From positions 114,396,133 through 114,460,132 of the forward strand of contig NC_084463.1 in assembly GCF_027409185.1 (NCBI RefSeq): 64,000 nt of DNA, in the 5' to 3' direction. This DNA comes from Cynocephalus volans. Its lineage: Eukaryota; Chordata; Mammalia; Dermoptera; Cynocephalidae. Of this stretch, positions 34,626 to 45,481 are shown piece after piece (position 1 is the stretch's first letter; each line of letters starts with the position of its first letter). The position numbers and the translations under genes were made by a program. The notes beneath the pieces are model-generated. The model saw only the letters and a program-made list of their open reading frames with translations. It ran no database searches and had not been told where the DNA came from.

Positions 34626-36614
34626 GGGAGTCAAGGTTCGGACCCCCTCCCCGAACCCAGGATAACACTGACTGTGGAGGGGACTCCCATTGAGTTCCTG
34701 GTCGATACCGGGGCTGAACATTCAGTTTTGACCCAACCCCTGGGAAGGGTAGGGTCCAGACGGACAGTCGTACAAGGAGCAACAGGGAGCAAAGTCTACC
34801 CCTGGACCACAAAGAGACTTTTAAAGGCTGGACATAAACAGGTGACCCACTCCTTTCTGGTCATACCCGAGTGCCCCGCCCCTTTGTTGGGTAGGGACCT
34901 CTTAACCAAACTAAAGGCCCAGATCCAGTTTTCTGCTGAGGGCCCACAAGTAACATGGGAAGACCGCCCTACACTGTGCCTGACCCTGAACCTAGAAGAA
35001 GAATACCGGCTACATGAAAAGCCAGGTCCCTCCTCTATCGACCCATCCTGGCTCCAACTTTTTCCCACTGTATGGGCAGAGAGGGCAGGCATGGGACTGG
35101 CCAATCAAGTCCCACCAGTGGTAGTGGAACTAAGATCAGGTGCCTCACCGGTGGCTGTTCGACAATATCCAATGAGCAAGGAAGCCCGGGAAGGTATCAG
35201 ACCCCACATCCAGAGGTTCTTAGACCTAGGGGTCTTGGTGCCCTGTCAATCGCCCTGGAATACCCCTCTACTACCTGTAAAAAAGCCAGGGACCAATGAC
35301 TATCGGCCAGTCCAAGACCTGAGAGAAATTAATAAAAGGGTACAGGATATTCATCCCACCGTCCCAAACCCTTACAGCCTTCTGAGTTCCCTTCCGCCCA
35401 GCCACACTTGGTATTCAGTCTTAGATCTCAAGGATGCCTTTTTCTGCCTCAAGCTACACCCCAGCAGCCAGCCGCTATTCGCGTTCGAGTGGAAAGACCC
35501 AGAAAAAGGTAACACAGGTCAGTTGACCTGGACACGGCTGCCCCAAGGGTTCAAGAACTCTCCCACTCTCTTCGACGAGGCCCTCCACCGAGATTTGGCC
35601 CCCTTTAGGGCCCTCAACCCTCAGGTAGTGCTACTCCAATATGTAGACGACCTCTTGGTGGCAGCCCCCACATATAGAGACTGCAAAGAAGGGACACAGA
35701 AGCTCCTACAGGAATTGAGTAAATTAGGGTACCGGGTATCGGCTAAAAAGGCCCAGCTCTGCCAAAGAGAGGTCACCTATCTGGGGTACCTACTCAGGGG
35801 GGGAAAAAGATGGCTGACCCCGGCCCGAAAGGCTACTGTTATGAAGATCCCCGCTCCCACGACCCCCAGACAGGTCCGTGAATTTCTGGGCACTGCAGGA
35901 TTCTGCAGGCTCTGGATCCCTGGGTTTGCTTCCATAGCTGCACCCCTGTATCCCTTAACAAAGGAAAGCATCCCTTTTACCTGGACTGAGGAACATCAGA
36001 AAGCTTTTGACCACATAAAAAAAGCCTTGCTGTCAGCCCCCGCTTTGGCCCTCCCAGACCTCACCAAACCATTTACTCTATACGTAGATGAGAGGGCCGG
36101 TGTAGCCCGGGGAGTGCTTACTCAGACTTTAGGACCCTGGCGGCGGCCAGTAGCTTACCTATCAAAAAAATTGGATCCGGTGGCTAGCGGGTGGCCAACC
36201 TGCCTGAAAGCGGTTGCAGCCGTGGCACTCCTTCTCAAGGACGCTGATAAGTTAACCTTGGGACAGAATGTGACTGTGATTGCTTCCCATAGCCTCGAAA
36301 GCATTGTGCGGCAGCCCCCCGACCGGTGGATGACCAATGCCAGGATGACTCATTACCAGAGCCTGCTGCTAAATGAAAGGATATCGTTTGCACCCCCTGC
36401 CGTCCTGAACCCAGCTACCCTCCTACCAGTCGAGTCGGAAGCCACCCCAGTACACAGGTGCTCAGAGATCCTCGCCGAAGAAACTGGAACTCGACGAGAC
36501 CTGAAGGACCAGCCATTGCCCGGGGTGCCAGCCTGGTATACGGACGGTAGCAGTTTCATCGCGGAGGGTAAACGGAGAGCAGGGGCCGCCATCGTAGATG
36601 GCAAGCGGACGGTG

Positions 36615-36617
36615 TAG
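36615..36617 (+). other. Premature amber stop in pol (RNase H)
   Basis: TAG sits in ...GKRTV|TAG. Gammaretroviral RNase H usually has a tryptophan codon (TGG) here, so one G-to-A change in a GG context explains it. This is compatible with APOBEC3G-type editing or simple mutation. It is the only stop in 3.5 kb of pol. Confidence 0.85.
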
Positions 36618-37639
36618 ACAAGCAGCCTGCCAGAAGGTACGTCAGCCCAGAAGGCCGAACTAGTGGCTTTGACGCAGGCATTACGCCTGGCCGAAGGAAA
36701 AAACATCAACATCTACACCGACAGCAGGTATGCTTTTGCCACTGCTCACATTCATGGGGCAATATATAAACAGAGGGGGTTGCTCACTTCTGCGGGAAAA
36801 GACATTAAAAACAAAAAAGAAATTTTGGCCCTGCTAGAGGCCATTCACCTCCCTAAGCGGGTCGCCATTATCCACTGCCCCGGCCACCAGAGGGGAAATG
36901 ACCCTGTGGCCACCGGGAACCGGAGGGCCGACGAGGCTGCAAAACAAGCCGCCCTGTCGACCAGAGTGCTGGCAGAAACTACAAAACCTCAAGAGCTAAT
37001 CGAACCCGCCCAGGTTAAGGCCGAGCCAAGAGAGCTCACCCCTGACCGGGGGAAAGAATTTATTCAGCGGTTGCATCAGTTGACACACTTAGGACCAGAA
37101 AAGCTTCTCCAATTAGTAAACCGCACCAGCCTCCTCATCCCGAACCTCCAGTCTGTAGTTCGCGAGGTCACCAGTCGGTGTCAGGCTTGTGTCATGACTA
37201 ATGCGGTCCCAACCTACCGAGAGATCGGAAAGAGACAACGAGGAGATCGACCCGGCGTGTACTGGGAGGTAGACTTCACAGAGGTAAAGCCTGGCCGGTA
37301 TGGAAACAGGTATCTGCTGGTATTCATAGACACTTTTTCCGGATGGGTAGAAGCTTTTCCTACCAAAACTGAAACGGCCCTGACCGTCTGCAAAAAGATA
37401 TTAGAGAAAATTCTACCCCGCTTCGGGATCCCTAAGGTACTCGGGTCAGACAATGGCCCAGCCTTTGTTGCTCAGATAAGTCAGGGACTGGCCACTCAAC
37501 TGGGGATAAATTGGAAGTTACACTGTGCGTATAGACCCCAGAGCTCAGGTCAGGTAGAAAGAATGAACAGGACAATCAAAGAGACCTTAACCAAATTAGC
37601 CTTAGAGACCGGTGGAAAAGACTGGGTGGCCCTCCTTCC

Positions 37640-37646
37640 CTTAGCG
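37640..37646 (+). promoter_or_regulatory. Candidate env splice acceptor
   Basis: A pyrimidine run (CCCTCCTTCCCTTAG, AG at 37643-37644) lies in the integrase coding region about 360 bases before the env ATG, where gammaretroviral env acceptors are found. Confidence 0.65.
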
Positions 37647-38004
37647 CTGCTCAGAGCCAGGAATACCCCTGGCCAGTTTGGTCTAACTCCTTATGAAATT
37701 CTCTATGGGGGACCGCCCCCCATACTCGAGTCTGGAGGGACATTGAGTCCCGATGATAATTTTCTCCCTGTCTTATTTACTCATTTAAAGGCTTTAGAAG
37801 TTGTGAAGACCCAGATCTGGGACCAGATCAAGGAGGTGTACAAGCCCGGTACCGTGACAATCCCCCACCCGTTCCAGGTCGGAGACCGAGTGCTTGTCAG
37901 ACGCCACCGACCCAGCAGCCTTGAGCCTCGGTGGAAAGGCCCGTACCTGGTGTTGCTGACCACTCCGACCGCAGTAAAAGTCGACGGTATTGCTGCCTGG
38001 GTCC

Positions 38005-40014
38005 ATGCTTCTCACCTCAAGCCTGCACCACCCTCGGCACCAGATGAGTCTTGGGAGCTGGAAAAGACTGATCATCCTCTTAAGCTGCGTTTTCGGCGGC
38101 GGCAGAACGAGTTGGAATGAAAACCCTCACCAGCCTGTGACCCTCACCTGGCAGGTACTGTCCCAAACTGGGAACGTTGTCTGGAAGACAGAGAAAGTCC
38201 AGCCCCCTTGGACTTGGTGGCCCATTCTTACACCTGATGTATGTGCCCTGGCGGCCGGTCTTGAGTCCTGGGATATCCCAGAAACCGATGTATCAACCTC
38301 TAAGAGAGTCAGACCCCCTGACTCAAACTATGAGAGCGCTTATAGACAGATCACCTGGGGAGCCATAGGATGCAGCTACCCTAAGGCTAGGACCAGAATG
38401 GCAAGTTCCACCTTCTACGTGTGTCCCCGGGATGGCCGGTCCCGTTCAGAAGCTAGAAGGTGTAGAGGGCTAGAATCCCTGTATTGTAAAAAATGGAGTT
38501 GTGAAACCACGGGGACTGTTTATTGGCAACCTACGTCCTCCTGGGACCTCATAACTGTAAAATGGAATGGCACAGAGCGATCATGGGGTGCCCTACTGGC
38601 AACCTGTAAAAAAACCGGCTGGTGTAACCCCCTTAAAATAAATTTCACAGAACAAGGACGGCAATCCAAAGAGTGGATAATAAGAAAAACCTGGGGATTG
38701 GGATTCTATGTGTCTGGATATCCAGGCGTACAGTTGACCATTCGGTTAGAGATCACCAGCAAGCCAGCTGAGACAGTGGGCCCCAACTCCGTCCTTGCGA
38801 AACAAGGACCCCCTAACAAAAACCCCCCTTCCCCAACGAGGGAAGCGCCGCCCATCTCTCAACCCTCGGCGGCTCCTAGCCAAGTCCCCACGGTACTGGA
38901 GGAAAGTGTTGTCCTGAACACTCTGTCTCCAACCACGGGCGACAGACTCTTTGGCCTTGTGAGGGGGGCCTTCCTAGCCTTAAATGCTACCGACCCAGAC
39001 GCCACGAAGTCTTGCTGGCTCTGTTTGGCCTTGGGTCCCCCTTATTATGAAGGAGTTGCCTCCTTAGGAGGGGCCTTCACTTATACCTCCAACTATACCC
39101 AGTGCCGCTGGGGGAGCCAAGGAAAGCTTACCCTCACTGAGGTCTCAGGACACGGGTCGTGCATAGGAAAGGTGCCCTCTACCCATCAGCATCTTTGCAA
39201 TCAGACCCTACCCATCAACTCCTCCACGAACCATCAGTACCTGCTCCCCACCAACCATAGCTGGTGGGCCTGCAGCACCGGCCTCACCCCCTGCCTCTCC
39301 ACCTCAGTTTTTAATCAGTCTAAAGATTTCTGTATCCTGATCCAGCTGGTCCCTCGCATCTATTACCATTCTGAAGAAACTTTGTTGCAGGCCTATGACG
39401 ATCCTCACCCCAGGGTTAAAAGAGAGCCTGTCTCACTTACCCTAGCTGTTCTTCTGGGGTTGGGGGTCGCAGCAGGTATAGGTACTGGCGCATCCGCCCT
39501 AGTTAAAGGGCCCATAGACCTCCAACAAGGCCTAACCAGCCTCCAGACCGCCATGGATACTGACCTCCGGGTCCTCCAGGACTCAATCAGCAAGCTGGAG
39601 GACTCGCTGACTTCCCTATCGGAGGTAGTACTCCAAAATAGAAGAGGCCTTGACCTACTGTTTCTAAAAGAAGGAGGCCTCTGCGCGGCCCTAAAAAAAG
39701 AGTGCTGTTTTTATGTAGACCACTCAGGTGTGGTGCGAGACTCCATGAGAAAACTCAAAGAGAGACTAGATAAAAGACAGATGGAGCGCCAGAAAAACCA
39801 AAACTGGTATGAAGGGTGGTTCAATAGCTCCCCTTGGTTCACTACCCTCCTATCAACCATCGCCGGGCCCCTATTGCTCCTCCTTCTGTTGTTCACCCTC
39901 GGGCCCTGCATCATCAATAGGTTAGTCCAGTTCATCAATGACAGGGTAAGTGCAGTAAAAATTCTGGTCCTTAGACAAAAGTATCAGACCCTAGACAACG
40001 AAGACAACCTCTAA
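38005..40014 (+). CDS. env: Env glycoprotein (SU and TM), complete open reading frame
   Basis: This is a 669-residue envelope precursor that overlaps the last 116 bases of pol in another frame. The ATG at 38005 opens it. A second ATG at 38044 lies just before the hydrophobic signal ([11 protein letters not shown]), and an upstream TTG at 37990 is not needed. SU covers residues 1 to about 473. It contains a CETTG motif at residues 166-170 (38500-38514), a proline-rich hinge around 38760-38910, and the CWLC isomerase motif at residues 337-340 (39013-39024) that links SU to TM. Furin cleavage is at RVKR (39412-39423). TM has the fusion peptide, a heptad-repeat region, an immunosuppressive-type segment at 39631-39681, CX6CC at residues 560-568, a leucine-rich membrane span and a tail with YQTL. 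Nine N-glycosylation sequons are visible. No stop or frameshift is present. CETTG is known from infectious GALV-type envelopes. Receptor use (PiT-1 in relatives) is inferred only. Confidence 0.96.
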   Translation: MLLTSSLHHPRHQMSLGSWKRLIILLSCVFGGGRTSWNENPHQPVTLTWQVLSQTGNVVWKTEKVQPPWTWWPILTPDVCALAAGLESWDIPETDVSTSKRVRPPDSNYESAYRQITWGAIGCSYPKARTRMASSTFYVCPRDGRSRSEARRCRGLESLYCKKWSCETTGTVYWQPTSSWDLITVKWNGTERSWGALLATCKKTGWCNPLKINFTEQGRQSKEWIIRKTWGLGFYVSGYPGVQLTIRLEITSKPAETVGPNSVLAKQGPPNKNPPSPTREAPPISQPSAAPSQVPTVLEESVVLNTLSPTTGDRLFGLVRGAFLALNATDPDATKSCWLCLALGPPYYEGVASLGGAFTYTSNYTQCRWGSQGKLTLTEVSGHGSCIGKVPSTHQHLCNQTLPINSSTNHQYLLPTNHSWWACSTGLTPCLSTSVFNQSKDFCILIQLVPRIYYHSEETLLQAYDDPHPRVKREPVSLTLAVLLGLGVAAGIGTGASALVKGPIDLQQGLTSLQTAMDTDLRVLQDSISKLEDSLTSLSEVVLQNRRGLDLLFLKEGGLCAALKKECCFYVDHSGVVRDSMRKLKERLDKRQMERQKNQNWYEGWFNSSPWFTTLLSTIAGPLLLLLLLFTLGPCIINRLVQFINDRVSAVKILVLRQKYQTLDNEDNL

Positions 40015-40041
40015 ATTCGCTCTAAGATTAGAGCTTCCCAC

Positions 40042-40057
40042 AAGAGAAATGGGGGAA
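40042..40057 (+). other. Polypurine tract
   Basis: AAGAGAAATGGGGGAA directly abuts the 3' LTR and would prime plus-strand synthesis. A single T at 40050 is usual in this group. Confidence 0.9.
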
Positions 40058-40726
40058 TGAAAGAAGTGTTTTCCAAGCTAGCCGCAGTAACGCCATTCCG
40101 CAAGGCCAAGAAATTCATAAAGGGGTGTGCGAGGTAGACTGATTTAGCTTATGCCATTTTTACTGTTTGAAAAGTGTTCTTGTTTAAAAGCCCCCCAACA
40201 CCTGTGGTAAAAATTGAAGGTTAAAAATTGTGCTGTACTTAAAAAAATTTTAAGTTCTGCCTGCCTTTGCTGTTTCCCACCTATGCTGTCTCTGACTGAT
40301 AACACCAAGAGCTGTATCTGGATGTATCTAGACAACCTAAGGAAGAAACCGCCCTGTGAAAGTTTTTGCTGTCCCTAAGTGATTAACTCGCTTCTTTCAG
40401 CTTCTGTTATCAGCTTGCACTAGGCCTCCCAGAGCAGTTTCCAGGGCGCCCTTCAACTGTTTCAAGAACTCCCACATGACCGGAGCCCACCCCTGGCCTT
40501 GTTTAAACCGACCAATTACCTTGCTTCTCGCTTCTGTACCCGCGCTTTTTGCTATAAAACAAGCTCAAAAACTCTACTCGGCGCGCCAGTCCACCGAGAG
40601 ACTGAGCCGCCCGGGTACCCGTGTATTCAATAAAACCTCTTGCTAATTGCATCCGAAGCCGTGGTCTCGTTGTTCCTTGGGAGGGTCTCTCCTGACTGAG
40701 TGATTGCCCAAATCAGGCGTCTCTCA
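40058..40726 (+). repeat. Provirus 3' LTR (669 bp)
   Basis: Same length and, by base-by-base reading, same sequence as the 5' LTR (offset 8086). CCAAT is at 40512-40516 and TATAAAA at 40553-40559, so it could also promote transcription rightwards into flanking DNA. Confidence 0.96.
40629..40634 (+). terminator. Proviral polyadenylation signal (3' LTR)
   Basis: AATAAA in R of the 3' LTR, followed by CCTCTTGCTAATTGCA. It is the expected 3'-end-processing signal for the viral RNAs. Confidence 0.88.
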
Positions 40727-40730
40727 GTGT
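40727..40730. repeat. Provirus target-site duplication, right copy (GTGT)
   Basis: Matches 31968-31971. Host L2-like sequence resumes with TACAAAAGCC. Confidence 0.9.
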
Positions 40731-40990
40731 TACAAAAGCCAACGGAAGTGGATTTCCAAAGAGACTGTACCAGAGTGTTAAATGCCGCAGAGGGGCAGGG
40801 AAGATAAGGATGGGCTTCAGTCGTAATGACTTTAATACAAACTGTTGAGGAGAGACAGTGAATTCAGCAAATGCAGACAACTCTTTCTAGAAGTCTGACT
40901 GTGAAGGAGAGTAGAGAGAGAATGCAATAATTGAATTGGGTGAGGGAGAATTTTTTAAATGTGGAATGAGGCTTCAGCATGTTGTAGGCT
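40731..40990 (+). repeat. L2-like old LINE, right part
   Basis: Continuation of the repeat interrupted by the provirus (AGTGTTAAATGCCGCAGAGG, then GATAAGGATGGGCTTCAG). Confidence 0.5.
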
Positions 40991-42165
40991 GAAGGAAGGA
41001 GCGTTAGAGCCAGGGAGATGCTGAGTTACACTGCTGGACCCAGATAGAAGACAATTTTGAAGCAAAACTCTCTCCAGTGTGGGACAATCCCACACCGCCC
41101 TAGGCCACTCTAGAGGATGCCTAGGGCTGGCTTCTCAGAAGGGGGCCACCAGGTGTCTCTCAGGCTCTGTTCTTACGATGATGAAACATTCATCCACATG
41201 CCCTATTGTTCTTAAAAGATACAAAGGAATCAATCCTGGTCTCCACTGAGTACTGGCTTTCTGGGAATTATGCAAAATACCAGCTGCCTCCTGAATCACC
41301 TGACTAGTGCCTGGGGGTGGTAATTTCTGGAAATGACTCTGAGGCACAGTTGAGCTGGCAAGCAGAGAGCCATTTATACTGGAGGCATCTGTCTTCCATG
41401 TCTTCCCTGCCTTCTTTGGGGCCGACCCAATTGTTCCCAGGCGAGTTCTCTTTCAGGGAGCTGCACCCTTGCCATACCTCCTTCCTTCAGGCTCAGAGCA
41501 CCCTTTGCCCTGGTCAGTCACTCACTGCCCTTTTCTTGGCAGCACAATTGCAACCAGGAGTAAAGAGTATAGTACACACCTTGTGAAGGTTAGGGGTGTG
41601 TAAACGGAAAGAGACCCAGGAAAAGCTGTCAACTCTGCACAGATCCCACCAGAGCCTGAGACATGCAGCTTTTCCCTTCACAACCCCAGTAAGACATACA
41701 CTGAGGTATAAGATTTCTATAGAATAACCTTCTTTGTAGAAACCGCCTGCCTCAACCCCAGTGTTTGCTCCCAGGAGCCATGTTTCTGCTGCATCTCCCT
41801 ATTCCTCATCCTCATTAATGACTAATTGGTCTAGGGTGGGCATCAAAAGTTTTTCCTTGAATTTTTTTCACTGTAGAATCCCAGCACCCACCACTATGTC
41901 TAGCACATAATAGATACTTGGTAAATATTTCTTGAATAAATGTTTTATGTTTGTATTCACCACATGCTATCTGTTTTACAAGGAATGCTCTTTGTCCATC
42001 CTCATCATTTAGCTAACGACTACCATCCTTCAAAGCTGACTCATTGACTCCCTGAAGCTGTCACTGACTCTCCAGTCTGTTCTGCAGCATTCAGGGTTTA
42101 TCACTGAGGTACAACTTTGCACTCTGTATTGCAAATATTTGCCTTCTCATTTGCTATGTTGGCTC
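40991..42165. other. Mostly unrecognised
   Basis: A short MIR/L2-like end is present near 41880-41945 (CTAGCACATAATAGATACTTGG). No gene seen. Confidence 0.4.
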
Positions 42166-42168
42166 CAG

Positions 42169-42177
42169 ATAGATAGG

Positions 42178-42257
<80 letters not shown>

Positions 42258-42260
42258 TAG
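42169..42260. repeat. Compound (GATA)n(GACA)n microsatellite
   Basis: About fifteen GATA units pass into five GACA units and back to GATA. Confidence 0.95.
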
Positions 42261-42261
42261 A

Positions 42262-43225
42262 TTCTGTGGCTTTTTTTCACTTAGCATAATATTTCAAGGT
42301 TCATTCATGTTGTAGCATGTATCAGTACTTCATTCCTTTTGATTGCTGAATAACATTCTTTTGTATGGATATGCCACATTTTATTTATCCCTTCATGAGT
42401 TAATGAACATTTGGATTGTTTCCATTTTTTTTTTTTGCCATTATGAATATATAATATTCATATTATTTGCTATAATATGAATATTTGCTATTTGTTGCTA
42501 TGAACATTTGTGCACAAGTTTTTGTGTGAATATGAGTCTTCATTTCTTTTGGGTATGTACTTCGGGATGGAATTGCTAGGTCATATAGTAACTCTATGTT
42601 TAATTGTTTGAGGAACTGCCAGAATATTTTCTAAAGGAGCAGCACCAGTTTACACTGCCACCAGCAGTGCATGGGGGTTCCAATTCCTCTGCATCCTTGT
42701 CAACACTTGCTATTATTTGTCTTTTTAATTATAAACATAATGGTGGGTATGATGTAGAATCTCATTGTGGTTTTGATTTGTATTTCTTTAATGGCTAATG
42801 ATGTTGAGCATCTATTCGCGTGTTTATTGGTCATTTTTAAATCTTCTTTGGAGAAATGTCCATTCAGATCCTTTGCCTACTTTGTATTTAGGTTGTTTTT
42901 TAATTATTGAGTTGTAAGAGTTCTTTATATATTCTGGATATAAATCCCTTATCAGATATATGATTTGCAAATTCTTTTTCTCATTCTGTGGGTTGTCTTT
43001 TCACTTCCTTGATGGTATCCTTTGAAGCACAAAAGTTTTAAGTTTTGATGTACGTCCAATGTATTTTTTTGTCACTTATGCTTTTGGTGTTGTATCCAAG
43101 AAGACTTTGTCTAATCCAAGGTCCTGAAGATTTGTACCAGTATTTTCTTCTGAGTTTTATAGTTTTAGCTCTTACACTTAGGTTGATGATTGATTTTGAT
43201 TTTAAAAGATTTAATCTTAATTCAT
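42262..43225 (-). repeat. L1 3' part, antisense
   Basis: Antisense L1 text includes CACTTAGCATAATATTTCAAGG, GGAACTGCCAGAATATTTTC, TTACACTGCCACCAGCAGTG and AGAGTTCTTTATATATTCTGG. It ends near a C-run at 43238-43250. Confidence 0.88.
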
Positions 43226-44017
43226 TATAAATCTGACCCCCCCCCCCCACCGACCCCCATCCCAGGCTTAGGTTGGACCCTGATTTCTTACAGCCGAAGT
43301 AGAAAAATGAAATCTAGCATGAGACATCTCCTCTCCTTAATGGGGGAAGGCTTCTCCCCACCATCGATGTTTTCTTTCAAAATGAGAGAGCTCAATTAGT
43401 GTGACACTCTCCATTAATTTATTTTGTCCATGAAAAGTAGAGTGACTTACTTGACTCACAACTTTGGGAATAGGCAGTGTTATGGTTCATTCAGCATTTC
43501 CTATTTTTTTTTTTTTATTTCTTTTCTTTTTTGTTCTTGGGATAGAGCCTGCCCACAGGGAACAGGAGTTTTCCTCAGCTCTTCCTTGTTTTAAGTCTCA
43601 TCTGGGCAGGGCCCCATGTCCAGAGGCTGCTGGGATCCAGAACTACCTCCACTGGATGGTAAGTCTGCCTAATTCTGGAATTTATTAGCTGACTTATTTG
43701 GCTTTCACTCTAAACTATATGCCTCGATTTAGACTTTATCTCCAAAAAGGTGATTTGGGGGCTGCCATCTATCTACAATTATGCTCTATCTGGCTTTTCA
43801 ATTTGTTTAGAACCCAGGCAGATGAGAGAGGTACTCCAATTGGGCCACCTCAGAGACTTCAACACCCTTTTTCCCACTTTAAGCCTAGTTTCTCTAGTAT
43901 ATTGGGGTTAGGAAGAAGGAAAGTGCCATCTCCCTCTAATTTTCTTCTCTCCTGCTTAGTTATACAATGGAGTGAAATAGAGCTCCCTACACCCTCATAA
44001 CGTATGCTATCTGCTTC
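43226..44017. other. No recognised element
   Basis: It contains a poly-C run, a poly-T/TTTC tract near 43505-43530 and otherwise unassigned sequence, possibly old ERV-internal DNA upstream of the LTR at 44018. Confidence 0.35.
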
Positions 44018-44522
44018 TGTAGAATTGCTTGCTTAAACTAAGTAACTCCATTTTACCCGCTGTCTGACCTGCAGACTATCCCCCACTTCTGCATGAGAAA
44101 CTGTTGACCTTCTCATAAAAACAAAAACCGTTGCATAGAAACAGGAGCCATACACAGTGAACTAATACATAGGAACAGGAGCCATACAAGTGAACTATTA
44201 CATGGGGACAGGACCCATACACAATGAACTATTACATGGGGACAGGAACCATACACAGTGAAAATTTGTATGCATGATTGCTCTAATGGCTCATTTTTGG
44301 CTCTGTAACCTAGCTACCTAGCTTGCTTTGTGTACCTGGACAAACCCATTTGCCAACAGGAAGTAGTTTTTGCCTTTAAAAACCCCACAAGACCAAGGCC
44401 TGAGGCCATTCTCCCTTCGTTGCTCCTTGAGAGACAGTCACGGGCCAGCTGGAGTGAATAAACTGCCCTTTTCTGCACGAGTTGCATGTAAGTGCATTCT
44501 TGCAGGAGGGTGCCTCACAACA
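44018..44522 (+). repeat. ERV1-like LTR with U3 tandem repeats
   Basis: It starts TGTAGAATTGCTTGC and ends CCTCACAACA. TTTAAAAACCCC can serve as a TATA-like box and GAATAAACTG supplies the poly(A) signal. No target duplication was found, so the ends are provisional. Confidence 0.6.
44133..44272 (+). repeat. Four tandem units of about 34 bp in an LTR U3
   Basis: Units contain A(T/C)A(G)GAACAGGAGCCATAC and GTGAACTA(A/T)TAC with small differences. This is typical of a duplicated U3 enhancer. Confidence 0.8.
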
Positions 44523-45385
44523 GGAGATAGCTCAGTAATCTTTTGTCTATTTAGATATCCAACTGGGAACAGAATTTTGGCCTCTTCTTTTTGCAGGCAA
44601 CCCTAATTTCTACAAAAGATTCCTTTGGAACTCTCCCCACTCACTCCCCAGAGCTAGGAGTCATGTAGAGAAGAAAGCACCCACTCACCATGAACAAATG
44701 CTGTCGTCTCCACAAGTCCAACCACCCTCAAGAAGCCTCCCCTGTCTTCCCTTTCCCGTGTTTTAATATATTTCAGAACTGGAGGTAATGGTGGTAGAGG
44801 GTTGGTGGTTATGACAGCAGGACCAATCTGCATCCTGTTTGTGAGGCCAGAGGAAGATTGAAGGATAGGAGGGGTTCTGCCCTGAAGTGTAAGCTGTTTT
44901 CTTTAGAAGGTGAGATATTTAGTTTTTGTTTTTTCAGCCCTGGGCTTTAGTGTCAATTGCAGAGTAACAGAACAAGAGCCGTCAACATCCTGTTAAAAAG
45001 TAACTCCTTCTTTTGGCAAGAAAACTTTAATATACCACAAGTACAGACGTAATATAGAAATTGCAAAGCCCCCATAACCCCACTCCCTTGGATGGGAGGG
45101 CACAATGTTAGCAGTTTGATATATATCCCTCCAGACTTTAAAAAAAAATGCACATATTAACTTTAAAAAGGGGGGAGCTCATAATGTACATACTATTTTA
45201 TAACTTCCTTTTTTCACTAACAAAATATCCTAGACATTCATAAGGTTTATCACTGTTAGAGAATAGAGTTAAAAATATAGAAAGAAAGAAAACTAGAATG
45301 ACTCTTTGGTGTTGGACTAAAAATTGAAGTTTTTGTGAAAACATGTATTTCAATATTGTATATGGATAGATTTAGAAATAAATAT
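44523..45385. other. No recognised element
   Basis: Unassigned intergenic sequence; 45150-45250 may be an old LINE remnant. Confidence 0.35.
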
Positions 45386-45441
45386 AGTCAAGGGTTCAGA
45401 TCCCCAAACTGGCCAGCCATCAAAAAACAAAAACAAAAACA
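45386..45441 (+). mobile_element. CYN-type SINE 3' fragment
   Basis: GTCAAGGGTTCAGATCCCC and GGCCAGCCATC precede an A-rich tail. 5' truncated. Confidence 0.7.
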
Positions 45442-45481
45442 GAAAGAAATATACATGTAAATGTCTGTATGTGAGTATATA

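Larger units (their letters stand above)
34626..38120 (+). pseudogene. pol: Pol (protease, reverse transcriptase, RNase H, integrase), one premature TAG
   Basis: The frame is made by readthrough from gag. Protease carries the active site DTGA at 34704. Reverse transcriptase has LPQGF near 35538 and the catalytic YVDD at 35640-35651. RNase H has acidic residues at 36543 (D), 36657 (E), 36720 (D) and 36930 (D). Integrase follows with an HHCC zinc site (H 37074, H 37086, C 37179, C 37188), a DD35E core (D 37272, D 37449, E 37557) and a C-terminal domain to the TGA at 38118. A single TAG at 36615-36617 interrupts it between the first and second RNase H residues. Any product therefore ends after RT and lacks three of four RNase H catalytic residues and all of integrase. 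Everything downstream remains open in the same frame, so the lesion is recent. The integrase region also carries the env splice acceptor. Confidence 0.95.
31972..40726 (+). mobile_element. Nearly intact young endogenous gammaretrovirus (GALV/KoRV-like)
   Basis: This 8755-bp provirus has the simple gammaretrovirus layout LTR, PBS(Pro), leader, gag, pol, env, PPT, LTR. It is flanked by a 4-bp GTGT duplication. The two 669-bp LTRs read the same at every base by eye. gag and pol are joined by an in-frame UAG and env overlaps the end of pol by 116 bases, both typical of the genus. Its proteins look closest to the gibbon ape leukemia virus / koala retrovirus group, judged from Pol and Env wording I recognise, including a CETTG motif in Env. 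Only two disruptions are seen: a frame change in an A9 run at 34400-34408 and a TAG at 36615. No accessory gene is present. Transcription runs left to right, opposite to RRAS2. A contaminating exogenous viral clone is ruled out by the host flanks and target duplication. Confidence 0.97.

Noticed and set aside
32058..40335. Repeated 63-codon minus-strand ORF present twice
   Set aside because: It is simply the antisense of U3 in the two identical LTRs, without a start context or domain.
31972..40726. Exogenous virus clone or sequencing contaminant
   Set aside because: Host L2-like sequence is continuous across the insertion and duplicated by exactly GTGT, so it is integrated.
42169..42260. CRISPR-like array
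   Set aside because: A 4-bp tandem microsatellite without spacers, in a eukaryotic genome.
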